DNA of 51,222 nt from Paucimonas sp. (lineage in GTDB: Bacteria > Pseudomonadota > Gammaproteobacteria > Burkholderiales > Burkholderiaceae_D): NCBI GenBank assembly GCA_028292545.1, contig JAQGMC010000144.1, positions 1 to 51,222 of the forward strand. Reading direction: 5' to 3'. Made by a program: the position numbers and the translations under genes. Position 1 is the stretch's first letter. The number at the start of each line of letters is the position of its first letter. The notes under the pieces were generated by a model. It searched no databases and had not been told where the DNA came from. It worked only from the letters and a program-made list of their open reading frames with translations. Shown one piece after another: positions 8,253 to 17,413 of this stretch.

Positions 8253-10127
8253 TCAGATTTCGATCTGCGTGCCCAGTTCGATCACGCGGTTGGTCGGCAC
8301 CTTGTAGTAGTCAGCCGCATCGCGCGCATTGCGCGACATAGTGGAAAACAATTGCTCGCGCCAGTGCGCCATGCCGCCGTGGGTAGTGCTGATGACGGTC
8401 TGGCGCGCAATGAAGAATGAGGTTTCCATCATGCTGAATTCCAGGCCCTGGTCGCGGCACAGCTCCAGCGCCTGCGGAATGTCGCGCTCATCCTTGAAGC
8501 CGTAATACACATTCACCTGGTAACACTCATGCCCCAGCGCCTGCACCCGCACGCGCTCGGTCAGCGGCACGCTCGGGATGTCGCCGTTGAAGACGGTCAG
8601 GAATACGATGCGCTGGTGCAGCGTCTTGTTGTGCAACAGGTTATGCAGCATCGCATGCGGCACGCCATCGCCTTCGGCGCGAAAGAACAGGCCCGTGCCT
8701 TCCACGCGCACCGGCGGGCTCACGAACAGCGATTGCAGGAAATCCTGCAACGGGATCGCATGCTTTTTCAGGTTGCCAAACACCAGTTCCCGGCCATCGC
8801 GCCAGGTCAGCATCACGATCACCATCAGCGCCGACAAGACCAGCGGGAACCAGCCGCCATGCACGATCTTCAGCGACGTGGATGAAAACAACATGATGTC
8901 GATGACCAGGAAAAACGCCGTCGCGGCGAAAGCCAGCACCAGGTTGAAATGCCATTTGAAGCGAATCACAAAGAAAGTGAGGATGGTGGTGGTCAGCATC
9001 GTGGCGGTAGCCGCAATGCCGTAGGCCGAGGCCAGGTTGGATGAGGAACCGAAACCCACCACGGCCAGCACCACGGCGCCAAGCTGCACCCAGTTCACCA
9101 GCGGGATATAGATTTGCCCGACTTCCCGGTCCGAGGTGTAGACGACGCGCATGCGCGGCAGGAAGCCCAGCGATATGGCCTGGTGCGTCACTGAAAATGC
9201 GCCGGAAATCGTGGCTTGCGAGGCAATCACGGTTGCCAGCGTCGACAGCAACACCAGTGGGTAGATACTCCACGCACCAAGCTGGTTGAAGAACGGATTG
9301 GCCGCAGCCGCCGGATTGGACAGCAGCAGCGCGCCCTGGCCGAAATAGCTCAGCGACAGCGCCGGAAACACGATTGAAAACCAGGCGGTGCGCACAGGCC
9401 GCTTGCCGAAATGGCTCATGTCGGCATACAGCGCCTCGGCCCCGGTCAGCGCCAGCACCACCGCACCGAGCGCAAGGAAAGCGAACCAGCCGTTGCGCAA
9501 CATGAAGTCGAGCGCATGCAGTGGATTGAGTGCCTGAAAAATCACCGGGTTCATGACGATGTTGGTGATGCCCATCGCCGCCAGCGTGAAGAACCACACC
9601 AGCACAATCGGGCCAAAAAATTTCCCGATGCCGGCGGTGCCCTTGCTTTGCACCATGTACAGGCAAACCAGCACTGCCAGCGTGGCGGGCACCACATAGG
9701 GTTTCATTGCCGGCGTGGCGACTTCCAGCCCCTCTATTGCCGACAGGACCGAGATCGCGGGCGTGATGACGCCGTCGCCAAAGAACAGGCCGGCGCCAGC
9801 CATGCCCAGCAGCATCACTGGATAGTGCCAGCGCGAGCGCGCCACCGACGTCATGGCAAGCGCCGTCAGGGCCATGATGCCGCCCTCGCCGCGGTTGTCC
9901 GCGCGCAGCACGAGCGACACGTATTTCAGCGAAATCACCAGCACCAGGCCCCAGAAGATCAATGACACCACGCCGATGACATTGGCCTGGTTCACGGCAA
10001 TCCCATGCGCCGGCGCGAACACTTCCTTCATGGTGTACAGCGGGCTGGTGCCGATGTCGCCATAGACCACGCCGATGGCACCGATGGTCAGGGTCGCAAG
10101 GCTGGACTTGGGGGCGGGCAGTGACAA
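8253..10127 (-). CDS. kup: Kup-type potassium uptake protein
   Basis: The 624-residue product is the usual length for Kup/Trk D transporters, which take up K+ with protons, including at low pH. The N-terminus has the family signature AIGVVYGDIGTSPLY at about residues 17-31. The first ~440 residues hold about twelve hydrophobic helices, and the last ~170 form the cytoplasmic domain. Translation appears to start at TTG 10125-10127 with an AGG-rich stretch about 7 nt upstream; an in-frame stop lies six codons before it, so no ATG is available near the conserved start. It is convergent with icmF, with only 39 bp between the stops. Confidence 0.95.
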   Translation of the reverse strand: MSLPAPKSSLATLTIGAIGVVYGDIGTSPLYTMKEVFAPAHGIAVNQANVIGVVSLIFWGLVLVISLKYVSLVLRADNRGEGGIMALTALAMTSVARSRWHYPVMLLGMAGAGLFFGDGVITPAISVLSAIEGLEVATPAMKPYVVPATLAVLVCLYMVQSKGTAGIGKFFGPIVLVWFFTLAAMGITNIVMNPVIFQALNPLHALDFMLRNGWFAFLALGAVVLALTGAEALYADMSHFGKRPVRTAWFSIVFPALSLSYFGQGALLLSNPAAAANPFFNQLGAWSIYPLVLLSTLATVIASQATISGAFSVTHQAISLGFLPRMRVVYTSDREVGQIYIPLVNWVQLGAVVLAVVGFGSSSNLASAYGIAATATMLTTTILTFFVIRFKWHFNLVLAFAATAFFLVIDIMLFSSTSLKIVHGGWFPLVLSALMVIVMLTWRDGRELVFGNLKKHAIPLQDFLQSLFVSPPVRVEGTGLFFRAEGDGVPHAMLHNLLHNKTLHQRIVFLTVFNGDIPSVPLTERVRVQALGHECYQVNVYYGFKDERDIPQALELCRDQGLEFSMMETSFFIARQTVISTTHGGMAHWREQLFSTMSRNARDAADYYKVPTNRVIELGTQIEI

Positions 10128-10479
10128 AAAACACCTGTCGATTCATTAGGCAAGAGCCGTATCTTAACGGATGTTCAACATCCCAAGCGCTGCGCCGGTC
10201 GTCGCCGCACGAAGTTTCGCTCAATCTGTGGCAAGGAAAACAATCTGCGCCGATGCGGGAAGCCGCAGGCCGGGAACCGGACTTGCAAGCCGGCGCGGGC
10301 GAGACCTGCGACCCGGGAACTGGATGTCATGGCGACGCTGGGGCCGCTGTTGACGCTTCACTGCGCACGTTATTGACGCAAATCATTTGGCAGAAATCAT
10401 TGGCGCCAGACGCGGCACGCGCCTGGCTGTCGCACCAGGAAGCGGCCGGCCTGCCGCCGGAACAGCGCAGGCCGCAAAC
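10128..10479. other. intergenic region between trxC and kup
   Basis: About 350 bp lie between the trxC stop and the kup start, both on the minus strand. It presumably contains the kup promoter. I see no convincing gene, strong hairpin, repeat or riboswitch. The plus-strand open frame that starts here mostly runs antisense to trxC. Confidence 0.4.
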
Positions 10480-10920
10480 TCAGGCCGGCAGTTTGGAGCG
10501 GGCCCAGGCCACGATACCGCGGCTATCCATGGCACCGGCCTGGCGCGCCACTTCGCGCCCGCCGACAAACAGGGCCAGGGTCGGGATGCTGCGTATGCCC
10601 AGCCGCGCCGACAGTTCCGGCGCCGCTTCTGTATTGACCTTCGCCAGGCGCAGCGCCGGCTCCAGCTGGGGCGCGGCTTGCTCATAAGCCGGCGCCATCG
10701 CGCGGCAGGGGCCGCACCAGGGGGCCCAGAAGTCGACCAGCAGCGGGCCCTCGTGGCGCGCGAGATGGCGCTCGAAGCCAGCTTGGTCCAGTTCCACCGG
10801 CTGGCCGGTGAAGAGTGGCTGCGCGCACTTGCCGCAGACCGGCTTGTCGGCCAGCCGCTCTTGCGGCACACGGTTGACGGCGCCGCAGTGCGGACATACG
10901 AGGTGCGTGGCCTGGTTCAT
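10480..10920 (-). CDS. trxC: thioredoxin TrxC (thioredoxin 2)
   Basis: The 146-residue protein has the two-part build of TrxC. An N-terminal zinc finger has Cys9/Cys12 (CPHC) and Cys29/Cys32 (CGKC). It is followed by a thioredoxin fold with active-site WCGPC, Cys69 and Cys72. The cis-proline loop reads IRSIPTLALF. It reduces protein disulfides in the cytoplasm, and TrxC is OxyR-controlled in several proteobacteria. No OxyR site was identified here. The gene is divergent from rarD, with 129 bp between the starts. Confidence 0.95.
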   Translation of the reverse strand: MNQATHLVCPHCGAVNRVPQERLADKPVCGKCAQPLFTGQPVELDQAGFERHLARHEGPLLVDFWAPWCGPCRAMAPAYEQAAPQLEPALRLAKVNTEAAPELSARLGIRSIPTLALFVGGREVARQAGAMDSRGIVAWARSKLPA

Positions 10921-11049
10921 CGCAATATTCTCCTAGGGGTTTGTGCCTGCGGCGGGGCGCTGGATTACCGCTGGATAAGTGGGCCAAAGGCAAGCTGCGC
11001 CGCTTGCCCCCATAATAGCGGCCTGCATCACGCATCCGACCCTTCCTTC

Positions 11050-11937
11050 ATGGCCCAAGGCATGCTCTACGCCGCATCGGCATTCGTTATCTGGGGATTG
11101 TTCCCCCTGTACTTCAAGGCCCTGGGCACAGTTCCGGCAATTGAAATCCTGGCCCACCGCGTGTTCTGGTCGCTGGTATTCGTGGCCCTTGTGCTGGCCG
11201 CGCGCCGCCAATGGCAATGGCTGGCGCAATTGCGTTCGCAGCCGCGCGTGGTCGGCGGCTTTGCGCTGTCGGCAGCGCTGCTGGCGCTGAACTGGTGCAT
11301 CTATATCTGGGCCATCCAGCATGACCGCATCGTCGATGCCAGCCTTGGGTATTTCATCAATCCCCTGCTCAATGTGCTGATCGGTTTCGTGCTGCTGAAG
11401 GAACGCCTGCGCCCGGCGCAGACGCTGGCCGTGGCGATTGCCACCTGCGGCGTAGCCTGGCTGACCTGGCATGCCGGCAGTATTCCGTGGATTGCGCTGT
11501 CGCTGGCGCTGACCTTTGCATTCTATGGCTTGCTGCGCAAGACGGCTAAGCTGGGGCCGCTGGAGGGACTGGCGCTGGAATCGATGGTGCTGGCGCCGGT
11601 AGGGCTGCTGTATATCGGCTGGCTGGCGCTGAACCACCAGGGCGCCTTTCCGTCCGAGTCGCTCGGCATGCAAGTGCTGATCGCCGCCTCCGGCCCGATT
11701 ACCGCGGTGCCGCTGCTATTGTTTGCGGCCGGGGCGCGCAAGATACCCTTGTCGGTGCTGGGCTTGCTGCAATATATCGGTCCTTCGCTACAACTGGCGC
11801 TGGGCTTGTTCCTGTTCCACGAACCCTTTGGCCACGACCGGCAAGTGGGCTTTGCCCTGATCTGGACCGCGCTGGCCCTGTATTCCGCCGAAAGCGCGTG
11901 GCGCGGCTGGGGCCGGCGCGGTAGCGAAGAACTATAA
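11050..11937 (+). CDS. rarD: RarD-type EamA/DMT permease
   Basis: The 295-residue integral membrane protein starts at ATG 11050 (MAQGMLYAASAFVIWGLFPL). In-frame upstream codons run antisense to the trxC 5' end and do not look like part of it. Ten hydrophobic helices are expected from two EamA repeats, the standard arrangement of drug/metabolite transporters. FPLYFKAL in helix 1, followed by AHRVFWS, is typical of the RarD (chloramphenicol-sensitivity protein) branch. The substrate is unknown. The conserved LNWCIYIWAI and ASLGYFINPL segments support RarD over other EamA families. Confidence 0.9.
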   Translation: MAQGMLYAASAFVIWGLFPLYFKALGTVPAIEILAHRVFWSLVFVALVLAARRQWQWLAQLRSQPRVVGGFALSAALLALNWCIYIWAIQHDRIVDASLGYFINPLLNVLIGFVLLKERLRPAQTLAVAIATCGVAWLTWHAGSIPWIALSLALTFAFYGLLRKTAKLGPLEGLALESMVLAPVGLLYIGWLALNHQGAFPSESLGMQVLIAASGPITAVPLLLFAAGARKIPLSVLGLLQYIGPSLQLALGLFLFHEPFGHDRQVGFALIWTALALYSAESAWRGWGRRGSEEL

Positions 11938-12122
11938 GCGCCGATCGGGTTCGAAGCCGCTTGGCCCCGCGTCCGGCAAGGAAGATAACAAAGGCGATTT
12001 CTTGCGACGGCAGCAAGGCCCCCACCCCTGCCCGGGACCGCAACCGGTCGAGTCTAGGTTCAATGCAGCAGGACATTAATGCCGGCTATGGACTCAATAC
12101 AAACTATCAAATTCCAAAAGGG

Positions 12123-12137
12123 ATAGATAAGCTCTAT
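12123..12137. promoter_or_regulatory. OxyR-like half-site before ahpC
   Basis: ATAG-N7-CTAT (ATAGATAAGCTCTAT) is a perfect match to one half of the OxyR tetramer site, ATAG-N7-CTAT-N7-ATAG-N7-CTAT. The neighbouring half on either side does not match well. It lies 69 bp upstream of the ahpC start in an AT-rich stretch, as expected for a peroxide-induced promoter. OxyR itself is not in the window. Confidence 0.5.
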
Positions 12138-12205
12138 GCTTCGTCCTGCAGGTTCACTAAGTCATCTGCCTTCCGCAGTTCAACCGTATCTGGAGTGAGA
12201 AAAAA

Positions 12206-12769
12206 ATGTCCCTCATCAATACCGTCGTCAAGCCCTTCAAGGCAACCGCTTTCCACAACGGTAAATTCGTTCCCGTTTCCGATGCCGACCTGAAAGGCAA
12301 ATGGTCCGTGGTCGTGTTCTACCCGGCCGACTTCACTTTCGTCTGCCCGACTGAACTGGGCGACCTGGCCGACAATTACGACACTTTCAAATCGATGGGC
12401 GTCGAAGTCTATGGCATCTCGACCGATACGCATTTCACGCACAAGGCCTGGCACGACACGTCGGACACGATCAAGAAAATCCGTTACCCGCTGATCGGCG
12501 ACCCGACTGGCGCGATCACCCGTAATTTCGACGTGATGATTGAAGAAGAAGGCCTGGCGCTGCGCGGCACTTTCGTCATCAATCCCGAAGGCCAGATCAA
12601 GCTGTGCGAAATCCATGACAACGGCATTGGCCGTGACGCCAAGGAATTGCTGCGCAAGGTACAAGCTGCGCAATACGTCGCCAGCCATCCGGGCGAAGTC
12701 TGCCCTGCGAAATGGACGCCGGGCGCTGAAACCCTGTCGCCTTCGCTCGACCTGGTCGGCAAGATCTGA
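12206..12769 (+). CDS. ahpC: alkyl hydroperoxide reductase subunit C (AhpC)
   Basis: This is a 187-residue typical 2-Cys peroxiredoxin. The peroxidatic Cys47 lies in DFTFVCPTE and the resolving Cys166 in GEVCPAKW, the exact pattern of the E. coli-type AhpC decamer. It reduces hydrogen peroxide, organic hydroperoxides and peroxynitrite in the cytoplasm and is itself re-reduced by AhpF. Its partner ahpF begins 175 bp downstream, beyond two hairpins. An OxyR-like half-site lies upstream. Confidence 0.97.
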   Translation: MSLINTVVKPFKATAFHNGKFVPVSDADLKGKWSVVVFYPADFTFVCPTELGDLADNYDTFKSMGVEVYGISTDTHFTHKAWHDTSDTIKKIRYPLIGDPTGAITRNFDVMIEEEGLALRGTFVINPEGQIKLCEIHDNGIGRDAKELLRKVQAAQYVASHPGEVCPAKWTPGAETLSPSLDLVGKI

Positions 12770-12808
12770 TGCCAGCCGCGGCCTAGCGCGACAAGCGCAA
12801 GGCCGCAA

Positions 12809-12830
12809 GCCGCCCGGGTTCCCGGGCGGC
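12809..12830 (+). other. intercistronic hairpin 1, ahpC-ahpF
   Basis: GCCGCCCGGG and CCCGGGCGGC form a 10-bp GC-only stem around a two-base loop, 40 bp after the ahpC stop. It is followed by GCAACAAGAAAAA rather than a U-run. It is therefore more likely an mRNA 3'-end stabiliser or partial terminator that sets the AhpC:AhpF ratio than a full terminator. Confidence 0.55.
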
Positions 12831-12866
12831 GCAACAAGAAAAACCCCGAACCACAATTTCACTGGA

Positions 12867-12887
12867 CTGCCAGCCACAAGCTGGCAG
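12867..12887 (+). other. intercistronic hairpin 2, ahpC-ahpF
   Basis: CTGCCAGC and GCTGGCAG form a perfect 8-bp stem with a CACAA loop, 37 bp downstream of hairpin 1 and 58 bp before the ahpF start. No U-run follows. Confidence 0.5.
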
Positions 12888-12944
12888 GGGCAGTGTTCGA
12901 CCTGAACCAGCCCTGCCCTGCCATTACCTGACACTGGAACCGCC

Positions 12945-14531
12945 ATGCTCGACGCCAAGCTCAAGACGCAACTGCAAGCCTATCTCGAAAAGTTGACCCA
13001 ACCGGTCGACATCACCGCCTCGCTCGACGATGGCGCGTCATCGGCGGAAATGCTGGCGCTATTGCAGGAGGTTGCCGGCCTGTCCGACAAGCTCACCCTG
13101 GTCGAACGCCGCGACGATAACGAGCGCAAGCCTTCGTTTGCGCTGAACCGCAAAGGCGCGGAAATGGGCGTGCGCTTTGCCGGCATACCGATGGGACATG
13201 AATTCACATCGCTGGTGCTGGCGATGTTGCAAGTCGGCGGCTATCCGCCCAAGGCCGACCTGGAAGTGATGGAGCATATCGCCAGCCTGCGCGGCGAATT
13301 CAATTTTGAAACCTATATCTCGCTGTCTTGCCAGAACTGCCCGGACGTGGTGCAGGCGCTGAACCTGATGGCGGTGCTGAACCCCGGCGTGCGCCATGTG
13401 ATGGTGGATGGCGCGCTGTTCCAGGATGAAGTCAACCGGCGCGAAATCATGGCCGTGCCCACGGTTTACCTGAACGGTGAAGTGTTTGGCCAAGGGCGCA
13501 TGACGCTGGAAGAAATCGTCGCCAAGCTCGACACTGGCGCGGCCGAGCGTGAAGCCGAAAAGATTTCAAACAAGGATGTGTTCGACATGCTGATCGTCGG
13601 CGGCGGCCCGGCCGGCGCGGCGGCCGGTATTTATTCAGCGCGCAAGGGCATCAATACCGGCGTGGTGGCCGAGCGTTTCGGCGGCCAGGTGCTGGATACG
13701 ATGTCGATTGAAAACTTCATCTCGGTGAAGGAAACCGAAGGCCCGAAACTGGTCAGCGCGCTTGAACAGCACGTCAAGGCGTATGAAGTCGACGTGATGA
13801 ACAACCAGCGCGCAACCGGCCTGGTGCCCGGGCGCGTGATTGAAGTGAAGCTTGCCAGCGGCGCAACCGTGAAAGCGAAATCGGTCGTGCTGGCCACCGG
13901 TGCGCGCTGGCGCAACCTGAACGTGCCTGGCGAAAACGAATACCGCAACAAGGGCGTCACTTATTGCCCGCACTGCGATGGCCCGCTGTTCAAGGGCAAG
14001 CGCGTGGCGGTGATCGGCGGCGGCAATTCGGGCGTGGAAGCGGCCATCGACCTGGCTGGCATCGTTGCGCATGTGACGCTGCTGGAATTCGATGGGCAAC
14101 TGCGCGCCGACGCAGTGCTGCAACGCAAGTTGTTCAGCCTGCCCAACGTGACCGTCATTACGCAGGCACAGACGACGGAAGTGGTGGGCGACGGCAGCCG
14201 GGTCAAGGGCATCCGTTACACCGATCGCAAGAGCGGCGCCTCGAACCTGGTGGAGCTGGAAGGCATCTTCGTGCAGATCGGCCTCTTGCCCAATACCGAT
14301 TTCCTGAAGGGCGTGGTGGCGCTGTCGCCGCGCGGTGAAATCGAAGTCGATGCGCATGGCCGCACTTCGGTGCCGGGCGTGTTTGCTGCGGGCGATGCGA
14401 CTACGACGCCGTACAAGCAGATCGTGATTGCAATGGGAGAAGGTTCGCGCGCCGCCCTGGCTGCCTTCGATTACCTGATCCGCTCGTCCGCGCCGGCGGA
14501 GGAAGGCGTGGCCGTGGCGGCAGCGGCCTGA
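12945..14531 (+). CDS. ahpF: alkyl hydroperoxide reductase subunit F (AhpF)
   Basis: The 528-residue flavoprotein passes electrons from NADH to AhpC. The N-terminal double-thioredoxin domain (1-200) has the redox pair Cys129/Cys132 in SCQNCP. The FAD domain starts with the dinucleotide fold [11 protein letters not shown] near residue 217. The NADH domain has [10 protein letters not shown], and its CPHC disulfide is at Cys341/Cys344. The C-terminus carries the FAD signature [15 protein letters not shown]. Length and cysteine spacing match AhpF rather than plain thioredoxin reductase, which lacks the first 200 residues. It forms a functional pair with ahpC. Confidence 0.97.
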   Translation: MLDAKLKTQLQAYLEKLTQPVDITASLDDGASSAEMLALLQEVAGLSDKLTLVERRDDNERKPSFALNRKGAEMGVRFAGIPMGHEFTSLVLAMLQVGGYPPKADLEVMEHIASLRGEFNFETYISLSCQNCPDVVQALNLMAVLNPGVRHVMVDGALFQDEVNRREIMAVPTVYLNGEVFGQGRMTLEEIVAKLDTGAAEREAEKISNKDVFDMLIVGGGPAGAAAGIYSARKGINTGVVAERFGGQVLDTMSIENFISVKETEGPKLVSALEQHVKAYEVDVMNNQRATGLVPGRVIEVKLASGATVKAKSVVLATGARWRNLNVPGENEYRNKGVTYCPHCDGPLFKGKRVAVIGGGNSGVEAAIDLAGIVAHVTLLEFDGQLRADAVLQRKLFSLPNVTVITQAQTTEVVGDGSRVKGIRYTDRKSGASNLVELEGIFVQIGLLPNTDFLKGVVALSPRGEIEVDAHGRTSVPGVFAAGDATTTPYKQIVIAMGEGSRAALAAFDYLIRSSAPAEEGVAVAAAA

Positions 14532-14615
14532 TCTTTGATTGAGCTGCCGCTACGGGCCAAGGTCCGTTCAGCGGCAGATAAATTGCCGGCGCGATCCTCC
14601 ACGGTGCGCTGATTT

Positions 14616-14650
14616 GGCCCGTTCCGGTTTTCCGGTGCGGGCCTTTTCTT
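14616..14650 (+). terminator. rho-independent terminator after ahpF
   Basis: GGCCCG at 14616-14621 pairs with CGGGCC at 14638-14643, with an inner CCGG-TTTT-CCGG hairpin. The stem is followed directly by TTTTCTTTTG, so this is a strong intrinsic terminator for the ahpC-ahpF unit. Confidence 0.8.
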
Positions 14651-14766
14651 TTGTTCGGAACTAATCAATCAGACAACATGCCGAACGCTGATACACTTTC
14701 GCGGCGATTCGTTGATCGCACTATTGACCTGAAGACGTTCGCTGAAATAACTGACAGGAGACCAAA

Positions 14767-15294
14767 ATGAACCGTTTCGTCAAAGCCGCATTGCTTGCCG
14801 CCAGCTTGATGTTCATGACTACTGGTGCGATGGCCGCCAAAGATGATGCCAAACCGGGCGCCGACAAGGCCGCCGCTTCTGCCGCAACCGGCAACAAAGC
14901 CAGCAGCAAGAGCGATAGCGCGGCAGCCGACAAAGGCAAGTCCGGCGCCACGCTCGACCTCAATACCGCATCCGAAGCCGACCTGATGACCCTGCCGCAG
15001 ATTGGCGATGCGCGCGCCAAAGCCATCGTTGCCGGCCGTCCCTACGCCCGCAAGGATGAACTGGTATCCAAGAAGATCGTGACGCAAAAGGTGTATGACG
15101 GCATCAAGGACAAGATCGTCGCCAAGGGTGGCGCGGGCGAAAAGTCGGGCGCCTCGGGCGCTTCGGCCAGCGCCAAGGGTGATTCCTCGGGTGCGATGGG
15201 CGCCAAGGCCGGTAGCAAGAGCGAAGCCGCCAGCGCCACCGGCAACAAGGCCAGCAGCAAGACCGAGCCTGCTGCCAGCGACAAAAAGAAATAA
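14767..15294 (+). CDS. secreted helix-hairpin-helix (ComEA-like) protein
   Basis: The 175-residue product has a signal peptide (MNRFVKAALLAASLMFMTTG, cleavage likely after AMA at residues 21-23). A helix-hairpin-helix domain at about 59-118 has LDLNTASEADLMTLPQIG and RAKAIVAGRPY, the ComEA pattern for non-specific DNA backbone binding. It is flanked by Lys/Ala/Ser/Gly-rich arms. The motif ATGNKASSK occurs once before and once after the domain, suggesting internal duplication of the arms. ComEA binds incoming DNA in the periplasm during natural transformation. Here there is no ComEC partner and the basic arms are unusual, so the role is uncertain. An AGGAG-type ribosome site precedes ATG 14767, and a strong terminator follows. 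Confidence 0.8.
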   Translation: MNRFVKAALLAASLMFMTTGAMAAKDDAKPGADKAAASAATGNKASSKSDSAAADKGKSGATLDLNTASEADLMTLPQIGDARAKAIVAGRPYARKDELVSKKIVTQKVYDGIKDKIVAKGGAGEKSGASGASASAKGDSSGAMGAKAGSKSEAASATGNKASSKTEPAASDKKK

Positions 15295-15344
15295 TCGGCA
15301 GTCACAAGCAGCGCGCGGGCCAGGATGCTGGTTCGCGGGCCAAG

Positions 15345-15373
15345 GCGGGAGGCGCGAGCCTCCCGCTTTTTTT
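15345..15373 (+). terminator. rho-independent terminator after the helix-hairpin-helix gene
   Basis: GCGGGAGGC (15345-15353) and GCCTCCCGC (15358-15366) form a perfect 9-bp stem with a GCGA tetraloop, followed by seven T residues. This is the clearest intrinsic terminator in the window. Confidence 0.9.
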
Positions 15374-15579
15374 CGCGCGGTCGATGGCTGCGGGTTGGTG
15401 GCTGTGGGTGCCTGCAGATTGGTGCTGTGATCTCGCCCATGAATTGCCAGCTGGAAGCCAGGCACTTGCTGCGCACTTGCCGGGCACTTGCGTGGCACCA
15501 GTTGCGCCGCGCTTGCGCCCCTTCGCTGCCCGCTTCAGTTATGCTTGCCGCCTGTCCCTCACCTACCACGCTGCGCACT

Positions 15580-17247
15580 ATGGCCAATTACGTCTACACC
15601 ATGAACAGGGTCGGGAAAATCGTCCCGCCAAAACGGCAGATCCTGAAAGATATCTCGCTGTCTTTCTTCCCCGGCGCCAAGATCGGCGTATTGGGCCAGA
15701 ACGGTTCGGGCAAATCCACGCTGCTCAAGATCATGGCCGGCATCGACACGGATATCGAAGGCGAAGCCGTGCCGATGCCAAACCTGAACATCGGCTACCT
15801 GCCGCAGGAACCGCAACTCGATCCGGAACAAACGGTGCGCCAGGCCGTGGAAAGCGGGCTCGGTGAAGTGTTCGAAGCCAAGGCCAAGCTTGACGCCGTG
15901 TATGCCGCCTATGCCGACCCCGACGCCGATTTCGATGCGCTGGCGGCGGAGCAGGCGCGGCTGGAAGCGATCATGTCCACGGCCACTGGCGGCAACCTTG
16001 ACCTGGAACTGGAAATGGCGGCAGATGCGCTGCGCCTGCCACCCTGGGATGCAAAGATTGGCGTGCTGTCCGGCGGCGAAAAACGCCGCGTGGCGCTGTG
16101 CCGTTTGCTGTTGTCGCGCCCGGACATGCTGTTGCTGGATGAGCCAACCAACCACCTGGATGCGGAATCGGTCGACTGGCTGGAGCAATTCCTGCAGCGC
16201 TTTCCCGGCACCGTGGTCGGCATCACCCATGACCGCTACTTCCTCGACAATGCGGCCGAATGGATACTCGAACTCGACCGCGGCCACGGCATTCCGTGGA
16301 AAGGCAATTACAGTTCATGGCTGGACCAGAAGCAGGAACGGCTGAAGCAGGAAGAGTCGGGCGAATCGGCGCGCCAGAAAGCCTTGAAGAAGGAACTGGA
16401 ATGGGTGCGCCAGAACCCCAAGGGCCGGCAAGCCAAGAGCAAGGCGCGCCTGGCCCGCTTCAATGAATTGTCCGAGCACGAATACCAGAAGCGCAACGAA
16501 ACCCAGGAAATCTTCATTCCCGTTGCCGAGCGCCTGGGCAATGAAGTCATCGAGTTCAAGGATGTCAGCAAGAGCTATGGCGAGCGCCTGCTGATCGACA
16601 AGCTGTCGTTCAAGGTGCCGGCCGGCGCCATCGTTGGCATCATCGGCCCCAATGGCGCCGGCAAATCGACGCTGTTTCGCATGCTGGCCGGGCGCGAGCA
16701 GCCCGACAGCGGTGAAATCGTGATCGGCTCCACCGTGCGCCTGTCGCTGGTGGACCAGTCGCGCGACGAGCTGGACAACAAGAAGACGGTTTTCGACGCG
16801 GTGTCGCAGGGCGCCGACATCCTGACCGTGGGCCGCTTTGAAATGCCGTCGCGCGCCTATCTCGGCCGTTTCAATTTCAAGGGCGGCGACCAGCAAAAAA
16901 TCGTGGGCAACCTGTCAGGCGGCGAACGCGGCCGGCTGCACCTGGCCAAGACGCTGCTCATGGGCGGCAATCTGCTGCTGCTGGATGAACCGTCAAACGA
17001 CCTCGACGTGGAGACGCTGCGCGCGCTGGAAGATGCGCTGCTGGAATTCGCCGGCAGCGTGATGGTGATTTCACATGACCGCTGGTTCCTCGACCGCATT
17101 GCCACCCATATCCTGGCTTTCGAAGGCAATTCGCAAGTGACTTTCTTCGACGGCAATTACCAGGAATATGAAGCGGACAAGAAGAAACGCCTGGGCGAGG
17201 AAGGGGCAAAGCCGAAGCGCATCCGCTACAAGCCCTTGCACGCATAA
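15580..17247 (+). CDS. ettA: energy-dependent translational throttle protein EttA (ABC-F)
   Basis: The product has 555 residues from ATG 15580 ([20 protein letters not shown]), the same length and opening as E. coli EttA. Upstream in-frame codons cover the spacer and are rejected. There are two soluble ABC ATPase domains and no membrane part. Walker A reads GQNGSGKST (near 39) and GPNGAGKST (near 356), and the signatures are LSGGEKRR and LSGGERGR. Both Walker B motifs end in DEPTN/DEPSN. Between the domains lies the basic, coiled-coil ABC-F linker ([18 protein letters not shown]). EttA binds the ribosomal E site and gates entry into elongation according to ATP/ADP level. It follows a terminator, so it is transcribed separately. 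Confidence 0.95.
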   Translation: MANYVYTMNRVGKIVPPKRQILKDISLSFFPGAKIGVLGQNGSGKSTLLKIMAGIDTDIEGEAVPMPNLNIGYLPQEPQLDPEQTVRQAVESGLGEVFEAKAKLDAVYAAYADPDADFDALAAEQARLEAIMSTATGGNLDLELEMAADALRLPPWDAKIGVLSGGEKRRVALCRLLLSRPDMLLLDEPTNHLDAESVDWLEQFLQRFPGTVVGITHDRYFLDNAAEWILELDRGHGIPWKGNYSSWLDQKQERLKQEESGESARQKALKKELEWVRQNPKGRQAKSKARLARFNELSEHEYQKRNETQEIFIPVAERLGNEVIEFKDVSKSYGERLLIDKLSFKVPAGAIVGIIGPNGAGKSTLFRMLAGREQPDSGEIVIGSTVRLSLVDQSRDELDNKKTVFDAVSQGADILTVGRFEMPSRAYLGRFNFKGGDQQKIVGNLSGGERGRLHLAKTLLMGGNLLLLDEPSNDLDVETLRALEDALLEFAGSVMVISHDRWFLDRIATHILAFEGNSQVTFFDGNYQEYEADKKKRLGEEGAKPKRIRYKPLHA

Positions 17248-17317
17248 AGCGGGAAGCTGGGCTGGCGCGTCAGCCCGACTGGCCGCCCGGCCCCGCATGT
17301 TGGCGGCATGGCCCAAA

Positions 17318-17353
17318 CAGCCGGCACGGCGCGGGCAGCCGGCATGGCGCGGG
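17318..17353. repeat. 18-bp tandem duplication between ettA and the alcohol dehydrogenase gene
   Basis: CAGCCGGCACGGCGCGGG (17318-17335) is followed by CAGCCGGCATGGCGCGGG (17336-17353), 17 of 18 bases equal, in the 166-bp space between convergent genes. Confidence 0.85.
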
Positions 17354-17413
17354 TAGCGATGCGTCATGCGCTTGGGGCAGCCAGCGCTTGTTCCGGACGC
17401 CCAGGCGCTGGCC

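Noticed and set aside
8641..10224. A 527-codon frame on the same strand as kup
   Set aside because: It is a shifted frame of kup; only the kup frame has the transporter signature and hydrophobic helices.
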